Assembly (NCBI GenBank): GCA_963843685.1
Contig: CAWJLO010000027.1
Span: 1-64,000 of the forward strand
Reading direction: 5' to 3'
Length of the DNA stretch: 64,000 nt
From: DASQHL01 sp963843685
Lineage (GTDB): Bacteria > Chloroflexota > Dehalococcoidia > DSTF01 > JACRBR01
Below are positions 56,540-64,000 of the stretch, one piece after another. The translations under genes were made by a program, and so were the position numbers. Each line of letters starts with the position of its first letter. The stretch's first letter is position 1. Under the pieces are notes generated by a model that searched no databases, was not told where the DNA came from, and saw only the letters and a list, made by a program, of their open reading frames with translations.

Positions 56540-57814
56540 TCAGTCTGAGACGGGGATGGCTACGGGCAGCGCGGCGAGCGGTTCGGGCAGGTCGTGGGCG
56601 CGCGTGCGTCGAGGCAGCTTCAGCTGGGTGACGATGAGGGCGACGGCGACCATCAGGAGCAGGGCGGCGAGTTTGAACGGGGCGAGGGGGCCCCAGAGAC
56701 CGCCGATGACGCCGCCGAGGGCCTGGCCGGCGGCGACGCCGAGCCCCTGCACGGCGCTGAGTGCGCCGAGCCAGAGGCCGCGGCTGCCGACGTCGGTGGC
56801 GTCGAGTGCGGCGGCGCCCCAGGCGGGGATGGTGATGGCGTACGCGAGGGCGGCGAGCACGACGAGGTTTACGGCGATGAAGGGACTGCGTGTGAGCGTG
56901 AGCGCGAAGATGCAGACCGAGGCGACGATGAGGCCGCCAACGAGCGCGACGTGGCGGCCGTATCGATCAGCGACGCCGCCGAACTTCCAGAGCGCGATGG
57001 CGGCCAGCAGCGCGGGGGCGGGGAAGAGCAGCGCGAGGAAGGACATACGCACCTGCAGGACATCGTGCGTGTAGGCGCCGATCATCGGCGTGTGCAGGCT
57101 GGTGCCGAGCGTGAGGAAGAGGACGATGACCGAGAGCATCGCGATGCCCGGGGTCCAGCTGCCGGTGGCCGGCTCGGGGCGGTCGTCACGCTCGACCGGG
57201 CGGGCGATGCGGCGGCCGGCGTCGTTGTCGACGCCGCGGATGACCATCGCGAGGGCGAGGGCGCTGAAGCCGATGCAGGCCCAGAAGGCGCCGGCGTAGG
57301 TGACGAAGTCGACCATGAGGACGCCGCAGAGCGTGCCGGCGCCGATGCCGGCCATCTGAGCGACGTTGAGCAGCGACATGGTGCTGGCGCGGCGCGAGCG
57401 GGGGGTGGTGTCACCGACGTGGGCCATGAAGGCTGGCCACATGGTGGCGGCGCCGACGCCGAGGAGCGCGGAGAAGGCGAGGAAGGCGCGTTCGTCGGGC
57501 ACTTCCATCATGAGCGTGAGGACGGGGATGCTGAGCGCCATGCCGGCGACCATCGTGACGCGGCGGCCGACGCGGTCAGCGACCCAGCCGGCGACGGGCT
57601 GCCAGGCGAACTTTGCGACTCCATAGGAGGCCATGGCGTATCCCGGGAAGGCGAGCCCGCTGTGGAGGGCTTCCGGCAGGTACTGCTGGACGAGCGACAG
57701 GAAGTAGATGCCAACGGCGGCCTGCCAGAGGAAGACGACGATCGCCAGCTTGGCGAGACGCGCGCGCTCCCCGCGGGCCGTCTCGGCCACGCCACGGACG
57801 CGGATCGTATCCAT
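56540..57814 (-). CDS. MFS transporter, drug/metabolite exporter type
   Basis: A 424-residue, twelve-TM protein. AGWVADRVGRRVTMVAGMAL is the loop 2-3 MFS signature (G-x-x-x-D-R-x-G-R-R), repeated in the second half at FGGVADRYGRHVALVGGLIV. YGVAKFAWQPVAGW gives the helix-2 motif. The C-terminus is cytosolic. The start is ATG 57814 after AGGGGTGGGGT. The substrate is unknown. A longer frame on the same strand runs on into the ROK gene but is a shadow. Confidence 0.9.
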   Translation of the reverse strand: MDTIRVRGVAETARGERARLAKLAIVVFLWQAAVGIYFLSLVQQYLPEALHSGLAFPGYAMASYGVAKFAWQPVAGWVADRVGRRVTMVAGMALSIPVLTLMMEVPDERAFLAFSALLGVGAATMWPAFMAHVGDTTPRSRRASTMSLLNVAQMAGIGAGTLCGVLMVDFVTYAGAFWACIGFSALALAMVIRGVDNDAGRRIARPVERDDRPEPATGSWTPGIAMLSVIVLFLTLGTSLHTPMIGAYTHDVLQVRMSFLALLFPAPALLAAIALWKFGGVADRYGRHVALVGGLIVASVCIFALTLTRSPFIAVNLVVLAALAYAITIPAWGAAALDATDVGSRGLWLGALSAVQGLGVAAGQALGGVIGGLWGPLAPFKLAALLLMVAVALIVTQLKLPRRTRAHDLPEPLAALPVAIPVSD

Positions 57815-57903
57815 ACCCCACCCCTTGGGCGTGCGTTGTGCGAGGCACCGTCCCGTGTGGATTATCGGCAGCAATGTGCCGCGGCCCCACCACGTTGTCG
57901 GTC

Positions 57904-58884
57904 TCAGGCAACTCCCCGGGCGTCGCGGTCCTTTGCGACCGCGATGGCCCCGAGCGCAGGCGCCCGTTCTCCCAACTCCCCTACCACGATGCGTGCGTCC
58001 GCGAAGGACTGCGCGAACGACCGGGCGCGCGCGGTTTCGAGCGCGGGGCCCAGAATCGCCTGACCCATGTTGGTCAGGCCGCCTCCCATGATGATCGCCT
58101 GGGGATTGAAGGCGTTGATCAGGCTGGCGAGACCGATGCCCAGGTACTGGCCGGCGGTCTTGATGATGGCGGCGGCCCCGGATTCGCCCTGGCGGGCGGC
58201 CTCGTACACGGTTTCGGCCGAAAGCGGGGGGTCCTTTTCGGCGAGACTGGCCGTGAGCGGCAGCTCGCCGGCAGCGATGGCCTCGTGGGCGCGGGCGGCG
58301 ATGGCGGTGCCGGAGGCGAAGGCCTCGAGACAGCCGACGTGGCCGGCGCCGCAGACGGGCCCCTCGACCGAGACGCCGATGTGGCCGACCTCCCCCGCGG
58401 CGCCTGAGGCGCCGGCGTAGAGCTTGTCTTCGATGATGATGCCGCCGCCGATGCCGGTGCTGATGGTGACGAAGAGCATGTGGCGGTAGCCGCGGCCGGC
58501 GCCGAAGCGGTGCTCGCCGACGGCGCCGCAGTTGGCGTCGTTTTCGAGCACGACGGAGGTCTTGAGACGATCGGTGAGGATGCGGGCGAGGGGGACGTCG
58601 CGCCAACCGGGGAGGTTCGGGGGCTGCGTGATGACGCCCTCGGCAGTTTCGACCGGTCCGGGAGCGGAGACGCCGACACCGCGGAGGGCGGTCACGGCTA
58701 CGTGAGCTTCGGCGGCGGCCTCATTCGTGGCGTTGATGATGTGGTCGATGACGGGCTCCGGGCCCCTGGCGGCATCCGTGGCTACGCGGGCGCTTCCGAC
58801 AACCTGGCCCCGGGCGTCCGCCACCAGGACCAGAATCTTCGTACCGCCCAGGTCGATGCCTCCGAACAGGGCGGCGTCGCTCAT
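57904..58884 (-). CDS. ROK-family sugar kinase (glucokinase-like)
   Basis: A 326-residue kinase. FGGIDLGGTKILVLVADARG is the phosphate-1 loop, and VVLENDANCGAVGEHRFGAG holds the E-N-D-A-N catalytic Asp. TISTGIGGGIIIEDKLYAGA is phosphate-2, and GEVGHIGVSVEGPVCGAGHV followed by GCLEAFASG gives the ROK zinc site, with the His and the C-x(n)-C cysteines. Its ATG overlaps the glycogen-synthase stop (ATGA). Phosphorylation of glucose or a similar sugar would feed or drain the glycogen pool, and the operon supports a link. Confidence 0.92.
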   Translation of the reverse strand: MSDAALFGGIDLGGTKILVLVADARGQVVGSARVATDAARGPEPVIDHIINATNEAAAEAHVAVTALRGVGVSAPGPVETAEGVITQPPNLPGWRDVPLARILTDRLKTSVVLENDANCGAVGEHRFGAGRGYRHMLFVTISTGIGGGIIIEDKLYAGASGAAGEVGHIGVSVEGPVCGAGHVGCLEAFASGTAIAARAHEAIAAGELPLTASLAEKDPPLSAETVYEAARQGESGAAAIIKTAGQYLGIGLASLINAFNPQAIIMGGGLTNMGQAILGPALETARARSFAQSFADARIVVGELGERAPALGAIAVAKDRDARGVA

Positions 58885-60341
58885 CCGCCGAGAACCCCGC
58901 GAGCGTGGAGTCGGGCGGCGTGAGCGGCGTCGTAGAGTTGCAGGTACTTGCCGGCGGCGCGGCCCCAGGACCAGTCCTGTCGCATGCCGCGGAGCTGTAG
59001 CTCGCGCCAGCCGGCGACGTCCTGGAACGCGGTGTAGGCACGCTCGGCGGCGCGCTCCAGGTCTTCGGCGTTGGGGTGCTCGAAGAGAAAGCCGTTGCCG
59101 GTGTGCGCTTGCAGGTCGGCTTCTTCGACGGTGTCGGCGAGGCCGCCGGTGCGGCGCGCGAGCGGGACGGTGCCGTATCGGAGTGAGATGAGCTGGCCGA
59201 GGCCGCAGGGCTCGTAGCGCGACGGCATGAGGAAGACGTCGCAGCCGGCGTAGATGCGCTGGCCGAGGGGCGGGTCGAAGTCGAGCCAGATCTTCGTCTT
59301 GTCCGGGTACTTCGCCTGCAGATCGAGCAGCATGTGGTGGATGGCCTCGTCGCCGGTGCCGAGGACGACAAGTTGCATGTCGTTCGAGGCGAGCAGGTGG
59401 TCGAAGGCGCCGGCGGTGAAGTCCATGCCCTTCTGTGCCCAGAGCCGCGTCACGGCGCCGAAGACGATGGTGCGCTCGTTGACGGGGAGGCCGGCTTCCT
59501 CCTGGAGGGCGCTCTTGTTGGCGGCGCGGCCCTCGAACGCGTCGGCGCTGTAGTGGCTCTTGATGGCGCGGTCGGTCTGCGGGTTGAACTCGTCGTAGTC
59601 GATGCCGTTGACGATGCCGGAGACGACGGCGGAGCGGGCGCGAAGAAGCGCATCGAGGCCGGCGCCGTATTCCGGCGTCATGATCTCCTTCGCGTAGGTG
59701 TCGCTGACGGTGTTGACGCGGTCGGCGTGCATGATGCCCTGCGCCATGCCGCTGAGGCCGATGCCCCAGGGGAGGCCCTCGGGCGGGGCGAGCTGGGCAC
59801 GATCGATGCCGTGGTAGTGCGCGAACCCTTCATCAAAGTTGCCCTGCAGGCCGAGGTTGTGGATGGTGAAGACGCGGCCGGCATTGGACCACGGGTGGGA
59901 CGGATTGGCGGCCAGGCGCGTCATGAGGAAGGACGAGTGCCAGTCCTGCGCGTGGACGACGTCCGGATGGAAGGCCAGGTGGGGGCCGGCGGCCAGGAGC
60001 GCATCACAGAAGAACATGAAGCGCTGGAGGTCATCATCGAAGCCGTAGACGGTCTTGCGGCCGAAGTAGCGCTCGTTTTCGAGCATGTAGACGGGGACGC
60101 CGCGGACCTCGGCGCGCCAGACATCGACGTGCTGTGGACCGTCGGGCCACGGCACCTCGACGTTGCGGGCGACATGGTTGAGGTTCAGCGTGGTGCGCTC
60201 GATGGCGCCGTGCATCGGCATAGCGATGCGGACGTCGGCGCCGGTGGCGCGCAGGGCACGGGGGAGCGAGCCCGCGACGTCGCCAAGGCCGCCCACTTTC
60301 GCGAGCGGGCTCATCTCAACTGAGGCAAACAGGACGTTCAA
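58881..60341 (-). CDS. glgA: glycogen synthase (GT5)
   Basis: A 486-residue GT-B enzyme. NVLFASVEMSPLAKVGGLGD begins with the KVGGLGDV ADP-glucose loop. PDVVHAQDWHSSFLMTRLA and SGIVNGIDYDEFNPQTD are typical, and MPSRYEPCGLGQLISLRYGT carries the catalytic Glu and the C-terminal donor site. The start is TTG 60341 with AGGTAAG six bases upstream. The frame is open further upstream, but that leader does not match the family. It extends glycogen from ADP-glucose. Coupled to the ROK kinase by ATGA. Confidence 0.93.
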   Translation of the reverse strand: MNVLFASVEMSPLAKVGGLGDVAGSLPRALRATGADVRIAMPMHGAIERTTLNLNHVARNVEVPWPDGPQHVDVWRAEVRGVPVYMLENERYFGRKTVYGFDDDLQRFMFFCDALLAAGPHLAFHPDVVHAQDWHSSFLMTRLAANPSHPWSNAGRVFTIHNLGLQGNFDEGFAHYHGIDRAQLAPPEGLPWGIGLSGMAQGIMHADRVNTVSDTYAKEIMTPEYGAGLDALLRARSAVVSGIVNGIDYDEFNPQTDRAIKSHYSADAFEGRAANKSALQEEAGLPVNERTIVFGAVTRLWAQKGMDFTAGAFDHLLASNDMQLVVLGTGDEAIHHMLLDLQAKYPDKTKIWLDFDPPLGQRIYAGCDVFLMPSRYEPCGLGQLISLRYGTVPLARRTGGLADTVEEADLQAHTGNGFLFEHPNAEDLERAAERAYTAFQDVAGWRELQLRGMRQDWSWGRAAGKYLQLYDAAHAARLHARGVLGG

Positions 60342-60740
60342 CAGGGGCTTACCTGTGGGCTCCGGTATGTGTTGCCTATGTGTACCGGATCGACGCGGAG
60401 GGCGGCAACCCGACGAAGCGTTCGAGTGAGGCTGTGCGCGCAAGCTCACCGGAACGACACGGAACCCTAACGATTGGGATCGAGGCGCGCGCCGGCGCGC
60501 GGGTGGCCGCGCGCTGAACGAACAAACGGAGTGCGGCATTGCTGCCGTACCCCGTTTGCTGTCGAAGGCCCCGCCTCCTTCGACATACACAAGAACGGGC
60601 ACCCTCCCAGGGCGTTACATCGTGCGGCTGGCGTGTCAAGAGTGACGAGAGCGCCGGTCCGGCACGGGTAGCGCGCAAGGGGGCTCTTACTACAATAAAA
60701 CTATCGACTGCACGGGTGACGTCAGAATCGGAGGACAGAG
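60342..60740. other. 400-bp intergenic region between divergent glgA and dinB
   Basis: No gene is visible. It holds a 16-bp perfect palindrome CGCGCGCCGGCGCGCG at 60485-60500 and an imperfect hairpin with arms AAACGG...GCGGCA and TGCCG...CCGTTT (60523-60556). TACAAT, a good -10 box, lies at 60691-60696, about 45 bp before dinB, but no matching -35 was found. Confidence 0.4.
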
Positions 60741-61304
60741 ATGGCTGAGCGGCCGGCGCCGACGAAGGAAGACGTTCTGAGCGCGCTGCGGGACAGCGGC
60801 GAGAAGGCGGTGGCGGCGCTGCGGGCGATGGACGCGGCGGCGTTCGAGGGCGGGCGATACGAGAACGGGTGGAACGCGCGACAGATCCTGGCGCACGTGG
60901 CGGCGATCGAGTGGACGTACGCGCGGCTGCTGGACGTGGCGAAGGAGGCGCCGGCCGCGAGCCCGGCATCGGCGGCGAGTCCACCGCCCTCGTCCGGTGG
61001 GGTGCGCCGGACGAGCGAGGGAGAGAGCGCCGGGGTAGCGTCGCGGCCGATGCGGGGCGGGGTCGACGACTACAACGCGCGGCAGGTGGAGAAGCGCGCG
61101 GGCGCGAGCGTCGCGGAGCTGATCGACGAGCTGGAGGCGAACCGGGCGCGGACGATCGCGGCGGTGGAGGGCGCGGACGCGGAGATGCTAGCGCGGCCGA
61201 TCAGGTCGTCGGGCGGGCTCACGGGATCGCTGGGGCAGGTGCTGATGGCGGTGGCGGTGGCGCACGTGAACGGCCACGTGGCGGACATCACCGGGCAGGC
61301 GTAG
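60741..61304 (+). CDS. DinB-like / DUF664-type protein
   Basis: A 187-residue helical bundle. DAAAFEGGRYENGWNARQIL then AHVAAIEWTYARLLDV carries the first metal-ligand His, VDDYNARQVEKRAGASVAEL forms the middle helix, and AVAVAHVNGHVADITGQA has the two C-terminal His. This H...H-x3-H arrangement is that of DinB/MDMPI. An insertion of about 35 residues rich in A, S and P (ASPASAASPPPSSGG region) separates helices 2 and 3. GGAGGACAG lies upstream of the ATG. It is only distantly related to the pair at 3445 and 4876. Confidence 0.8.
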   Translation: MAERPAPTKEDVLSALRDSGEKAVAALRAMDAAAFEGGRYENGWNARQILAHVAAIEWTYARLLDVAKEAPAASPASAASPPPSSGGVRRTSEGESAGVASRPMRGGVDDYNARQVEKRAGASVAELIDELEANRARTIAAVEGADAEMLARPIRSSGGLTGSLGQVLMAVAVAHVNGHVADITGQA

Positions 61305-61334
61305 ACGGGGCAACGGTGTTGAGGTCCGCCCCCG

Positions 61335-61985
61335 TTACTCGTCGCGGACGAGGCCCTTCTTGACGGCGTAGGCCGCGGCCTCCGAGCGGCGGCTGAAGCC
61401 GAGCTTGGAGAGGATGTGGCTGACGTGGTTGCGGGCGGTGTTCTCGCTGACGACGAGCTTCGCGGCGATCTCCTTGTTCGTGGCACCTTCGGAGATGAGG
61501 GCGAGCACTTCCAGCTCGCGCGCCGTGAGCTCGGGGCCATCGTCGTTGGACGCGGCCTGTTTCTGTGAGACGAGCTTTTCGAGCACGCCTTTCGTGACCT
61601 TCGAGTCGAGCATCGACTCGCCGCGGGCGACGGAGCGGAGCGCTTCGAGCAGGCGCGAGCGTGCGACGTTCTTGAGGACGTAGCCCGAGGCGCCGGCGAG
61701 CAGTGCGGCGACGACCGTCTCCTCCTCGGCGAACGACGTGAGCATCAGCACTTTTGTCCGCGGGAGCTCGCTGCGGATCTCGCGGCAGGCCTCGATGCCG
61801 TCCATACCGTCCATGCGGACGTCCATGAGGACGATGTCGGGCTGGTGCGCGCGGGCCTTGTCGACGGCATCGCGGCCGTTGCCGGCCTCCGTGACGACGG
61901 TGAAGTCTGCCTCGACTTCGAGCGCGGCGCGGAGGCCCATGCGGACGACCTCGTGATCGTCGACGATCATCAACTTCGTGGTCAT
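61335..61985 (-). CDS. NarL/LuxR-family response regulator
   Basis: A 216-residue protein. The receiver domain (residues 1-120) has LMIVDDHEVVRMGLRAALEV (acidic pair), DIVLMDVRMDGMDGIEACRE (phospho-acceptor Asp 54) and GYVLKNVARSRLLEAL (conserved Lys). The C-terminal LuxR HTH reads LTARELEVLALISEGATNKE then IAAKLVVSENTARNHVSHIL. It is cytosolic and binds DNA as a phosphorylated dimer. The ATG overlaps the stop of the histidine kinase (ATGA), making a two-component pair. Targets are unknown. Confidence 0.94.
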   Translation of the reverse strand: MTTKLMIVDDHEVVRMGLRAALEVEADFTVVTEAGNGRDAVDKARAHQPDIVLMDVRMDGMDGIEACREIRSELPRTKVLMLTSFAEEETVVAALLAGASGYVLKNVARSRLLEALRSVARGESMLDSKVTKGVLEKLVSQKQAASNDDGPELTARELEVLALISEGATNKEIAAKLVVSENTARNHVSHILSKLGFSRRSEAAAYAVKKGLVRDE

Positions 61986-63748
61986 GCCTCTCCTCCAACG
62001 GGGACGGTGACGTGGATGCTGGTGCCCTCGCCGGGCTCGCTGCGGACGGCGAGCGTACCATGCAGGCCTTCGACGCGCTCGCGGAGATTGCCCATGCCGT
62101 AGCCGATGCGGGCGCCGGGCTCGCTCTCGCCCATGCCGACGCCGTCGTCGCTGATGGCGAGCGCGACAGTGCCGTCGTCGAACGCGAGGCCGATCTCGAC
62201 CTTCGAGGCGCGCGCGTGGCGGAAGATGTTGCCGAGGCCCTCCTGCACGATGCGGTAGAGCGCTGCGCTGGTCTCGATGGGCAGGCGGGCCGGCTCGCCG
62301 GTGATGGCGAGCTCGACGGGCATGTCGGAGACGGCCTGGAACTCCTTGACCTGGCCCTGAACGGCGCCGACGAGGCCCTCGTCGCCGCTAAGCAGCGGGC
62401 GGAGGTCGAAGATGTACTGCCGCACCTCCCACAGCGCGTGCTTCGCCAATGCGGTGAGGTCTTTCAGGCGCTGGCGCTGCTCCTCAGGATCGCCGCCGAC
62501 GCGGTCGATGGCGGTCTCGAGGCTGAGCGAGAGCATGTAGACCATCTGGGCGATGCCATCGTGGATCTCGCGGGCGATGCGGCCGCGCTCGCCTTCGGCG
62601 GCGAGCTCGGCGACGCGGGCGGTCAGGCGCATGTTGCGGACGCCGAGGGCGATCTGGCCGGCGATGGCGTCGAGCAGGCGGACGTCGTGGAGGATGGCGG
62701 CGGGGCGCTCGCGCGTGCCGGCGATCACCCAGCCCTCGATGCCGTCGGAGGAGCGGAGCGGGACGACACCGCACCAGGCGCAGTCGCGCATGGCCTGATC
62801 GAGGGGCGGGGGCAGCGAGGAGGCGACGACGGTGCGCGCACCTTCGGTGGTGAACGCTTCGTTGAGCGCACCGACATCGGGCGGCGGGTCGACATCGGCG
62901 CCGTACACCTCCACGGCGTCGGGCCGCTGGACGAGCAAGAGCACGTGGTCGAAGCGCGACGCCTCGAGCGTGGAGGCGACGACGTTGGGGAGCACGCCCG
63001 CGGGACGGCGGCCGCCTTCGAGGAAGGCGCGGGCGACGCGGTAGAGGAGCTCGCTGTCGCCGAGCGCCTCGACGGCGTCCTGCCGCGCGGCCTCCAGCTC
63101 GCGGAGGACGGTGCCGAGGTAGTTCGGCACGAGAGCGACGAGGAGGGGGGTGACCATGGCACCGATGAAGCTGTTGAGGTTGGTGTCCTTCCAGCCGCCG
63201 TGGATGCCGGCGCCGAAGGTGACGAGGCCGAAGACGTACGTGGCCATGAAGGCGCCGCCGAGGATGAGCACGCCACGGAAGGTGAGGAAGAAGGCGGGGA
63301 TGAGGAGTGCGGTGAGGGCGAAGTGGTAGTAGGGGCTGCCCCAGCCGCCGCTGAGGTAGACGGCCATCATCGACAGCACGAGGTCAGCGAGGCCGAGCGC
63401 GAGGACGTCGTTGTTCTCCGGCGTCTCGAACCAGCGGCGCAGGGCGGGGAGCAGGGCGGGGCGAATGACGGGGACGTAGAAGGTGACGAGCGCGGTCTGG
63501 GCCATGGTCCCGAGCAGGAGCCAGGGCTCAAAGCGGGTGTTGATGTCGGGCTCGTTGGCGAGGAAGACGATGAGAACGGCGACGAGCCAGGCGGCCCAGC
63601 GGACGATGAAGGGCGACGTGAGGACGGCGAGGCGGATGCCGCCGGGCAGCGGCGCGAGGGAGGTATCGGCGCGGCGGCGCCAGAAGCTGCGGGGCAGCGC
63701 GGCGACCCGCGTGCCGAAGTCCTCGATCGACGCCTCGATTCGCGCCAT
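61982..63748 (-). CDS. NarL-type sensor histidine kinase (HisKA_3) with TM sensor and GAF-like domain
   Basis: A 588-residue kinase. A basic cytosolic start leads to about six TM helices (residues 40-215; examples FIVRWAAWLVAVLIVFLANE and VLGLVTFGAG-type segments). A coiled-coil ELEAARQDAVEALGDSELLY and a GAF-like domain (about 235-385) with two Cys (DCAWCG) follow. The HisKA_3 box GRIAREIHDGIAQMVYMLSL has the phospho-acceptor His. HATPase_c has ALYRIVQEGLGNIFRHARAS (N box) and AISDDGVGMGESEPGARIGY with GMGNLRERV (G boxes). ATG 63748 is chosen; a GTG at 63769 is possible. The GAF cysteines might sense redox, metal or gas. Confidence 0.92.
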   Translation of the reverse strand: MARIEASIEDFGTRVAALPRSFWRRRADTSLAPLPGGIRLAVLTSPFIVRWAAWLVAVLIVFLANEPDINTRFEPWLLLGTMAQTALVTFYVPVIRPALLPALRRWFETPENNDVLALGLADLVLSMMAVYLSGGWGSPYYHFALTALLIPAFFLTFRGVLILGGAFMATYVFGLVTFGAGIHGGWKDTNLNSFIGAMVTPLLVALVPNYLGTVLRELEAARQDAVEALGDSELLYRVARAFLEGGRRPAGVLPNVVASTLEASRFDHVLLLVQRPDAVEVYGADVDPPPDVGALNEAFTTEGARTVVASSLPPPLDQAMRDCAWCGVVPLRSSDGIEGWVIAGTRERPAAILHDVRLLDAIAGQIALGVRNMRLTARVAELAAEGERGRIAREIHDGIAQMVYMLSLSLETAIDRVGGDPEEQRQRLKDLTALAKHALWEVRQYIFDLRPLLSGDEGLVGAVQGQVKEFQAVSDMPVELAITGEPARLPIETSAALYRIVQEGLGNIFRHARASKVEIGLAFDDGTVALAISDDGVGMGESEPGARIGYGMGNLRERVEGLHGTLAVRSEPGEGTSIHVTVPVGGEA

Positions 63749-63898
63749 GAGGGAATGATAGGGGATCACGGGAAGAAGGAAGCGAGAGGCGTGAAGCTGG
63801 AAGGGGAGCCACGGCCGCGTTGACGTCTGACGGGGGAGGGCGTCAAAGTTGACGGCCGTTCGCTCGACGCGGGGGCGGTGCGGTCGTACGCTCGATGC

Positions 63899-64000
63899 AT
63901 GAAGATCACGGTCGCGTTGACGCCGGGGCTGGTGCGCGAGCCGCGGACGCAGGCGGTGGCGGTCGTCGACGTGCTGCGGGCGACGACGTCGCTGGTGGCG
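63899..64000 (+). CDS. comB: 5' end of a 2-phosphosulfolactate phosphatase-like gene (cut by window edge)
   Basis: ATG 63899 begins MKITVALTPGLVREPRTQAV then AVVDVLRATTSLVA, running off the window. V-x-D-V-L-R-A-T-T is the hallmark start of the ComB family (2-phosphosulfolactate phosphatase of coenzyme M or sulfolactate metabolism), although many bacterial members have unknown substrates. Upstream, TGACG-N7-CGTCA (within 63828-63852) is a short inverted repeat in the divergent region shared with the histidine kinase. Confidence 0.75.
   Translation, partial: MKITVALTPGLVREPRTQAVAVVDVLRATTSLVA

Noticed and set aside
57815..58606. N-terminal extension of the MFS protein (688-residue ORF)
   Set aside because: Arg/Gly-rich shadow of the ROK kinase; TM prediction and ribosome-binding site favour 57814.
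60485..60500. CGCGCGCCGGCGCGCG palindrome as a regulatory site
   Set aside because: In a region this GC-rich, alternating CG palindromes arise by composition alone; kept only as a note.

Overview
This is a high-GC bacterial chromosomal window, visibly about two-thirds G+C in most lines, with short intergenic gaps, ATGA/GTGA translational overlaps and frequent GTG/TTG starts. Several traits together suggest a Chloroflexota genome of the Dehalococcoidia type, probably from a metagenome assembly. They are the divergent pair rpmB versus YloV/FakA-DegV, an R3H/SpoIIIAA-like ring ATPase, Thr-Pro-rich linkers in lipoproteins, and a pdxS/pdxT vitamin B6 route with the two genes apart. The phylum call is inference. 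No rRNA, tRNA, CRISPR array, transposase or integrase was recognised.

Layout. 1-11.4 kb: envelope and accessory genes (a possible histidine-phosphatase tail, a membrane protein plus a GT2 glycosyltransferase, a secreted beta-helix protein, lipoproteins). This part holds a segmental duplication of a DinB gene. One copy has lost its 3' half and gained the 3' end of the upstream glycosyltransferase. At 6.5-9.7 kb lies a lower-GC cluster: an Mrr-like nuclease, a DUF4062-GNAT-PUA-like protein and an ASCH protein, which looks like an uncharacterised defence or RNA-linked module. A VOC protein, a palindromic-repeat cluster and a WYL regulator follow. 11.7-31 kb: a housekeeping block with balanced strand composition. 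It has arsR-arsM behind a leaderless promoter, purA, the tyrA-aroA-gmk operon, a site-2 protease with an HD protein, divergent dedA, a beta-propeller/lytic-transglycosylase pair, CIRCE-groEL, a surface-anchored ScyD-like propeller, a cupredoxin lipoprotein and the R3H ATPase. 31-38 kb: pdxT, a cyclase/quinone-oxidoreductase pair facing a LacI regulator across a clear double operator, pdxS, and a Fic protein beside an AT-rich gap. 38-64 kb: a small HTH pair, a YcaQ-type glycosylase, an MMPL exporter with its ArsR regulator, a CGNR regulator facing an SMP-30 lactonase, a BNR/MoaD-like pair, an orphan ModA, a patatin, DegV-FakA-rpmB, a phosphoesterase, a metalloprotease/HhH-glycosylase/M23 run, an MFS exporter, ROK kinase plus glycogen synthase, DinB, a two-component system and the start of a ComB-like gene.

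Two window-wide patterns matter. First, at least six genes are split by a single apparent frameshift (5.4-6.5, 6.6-7.3, 7.5-9.3, 30.2-31.1, 32.0-32.8 and 47.7-48.5 kb, possibly also 51.8-52.1 kb). This suggests assembly indels as much as true decay. Second, the + strand is strongly C-rich in the first 11 kb and strongly G-rich after 31 kb, whichever strand the genes are on. That is a skew reversal of the kind seen near a replication boundary.
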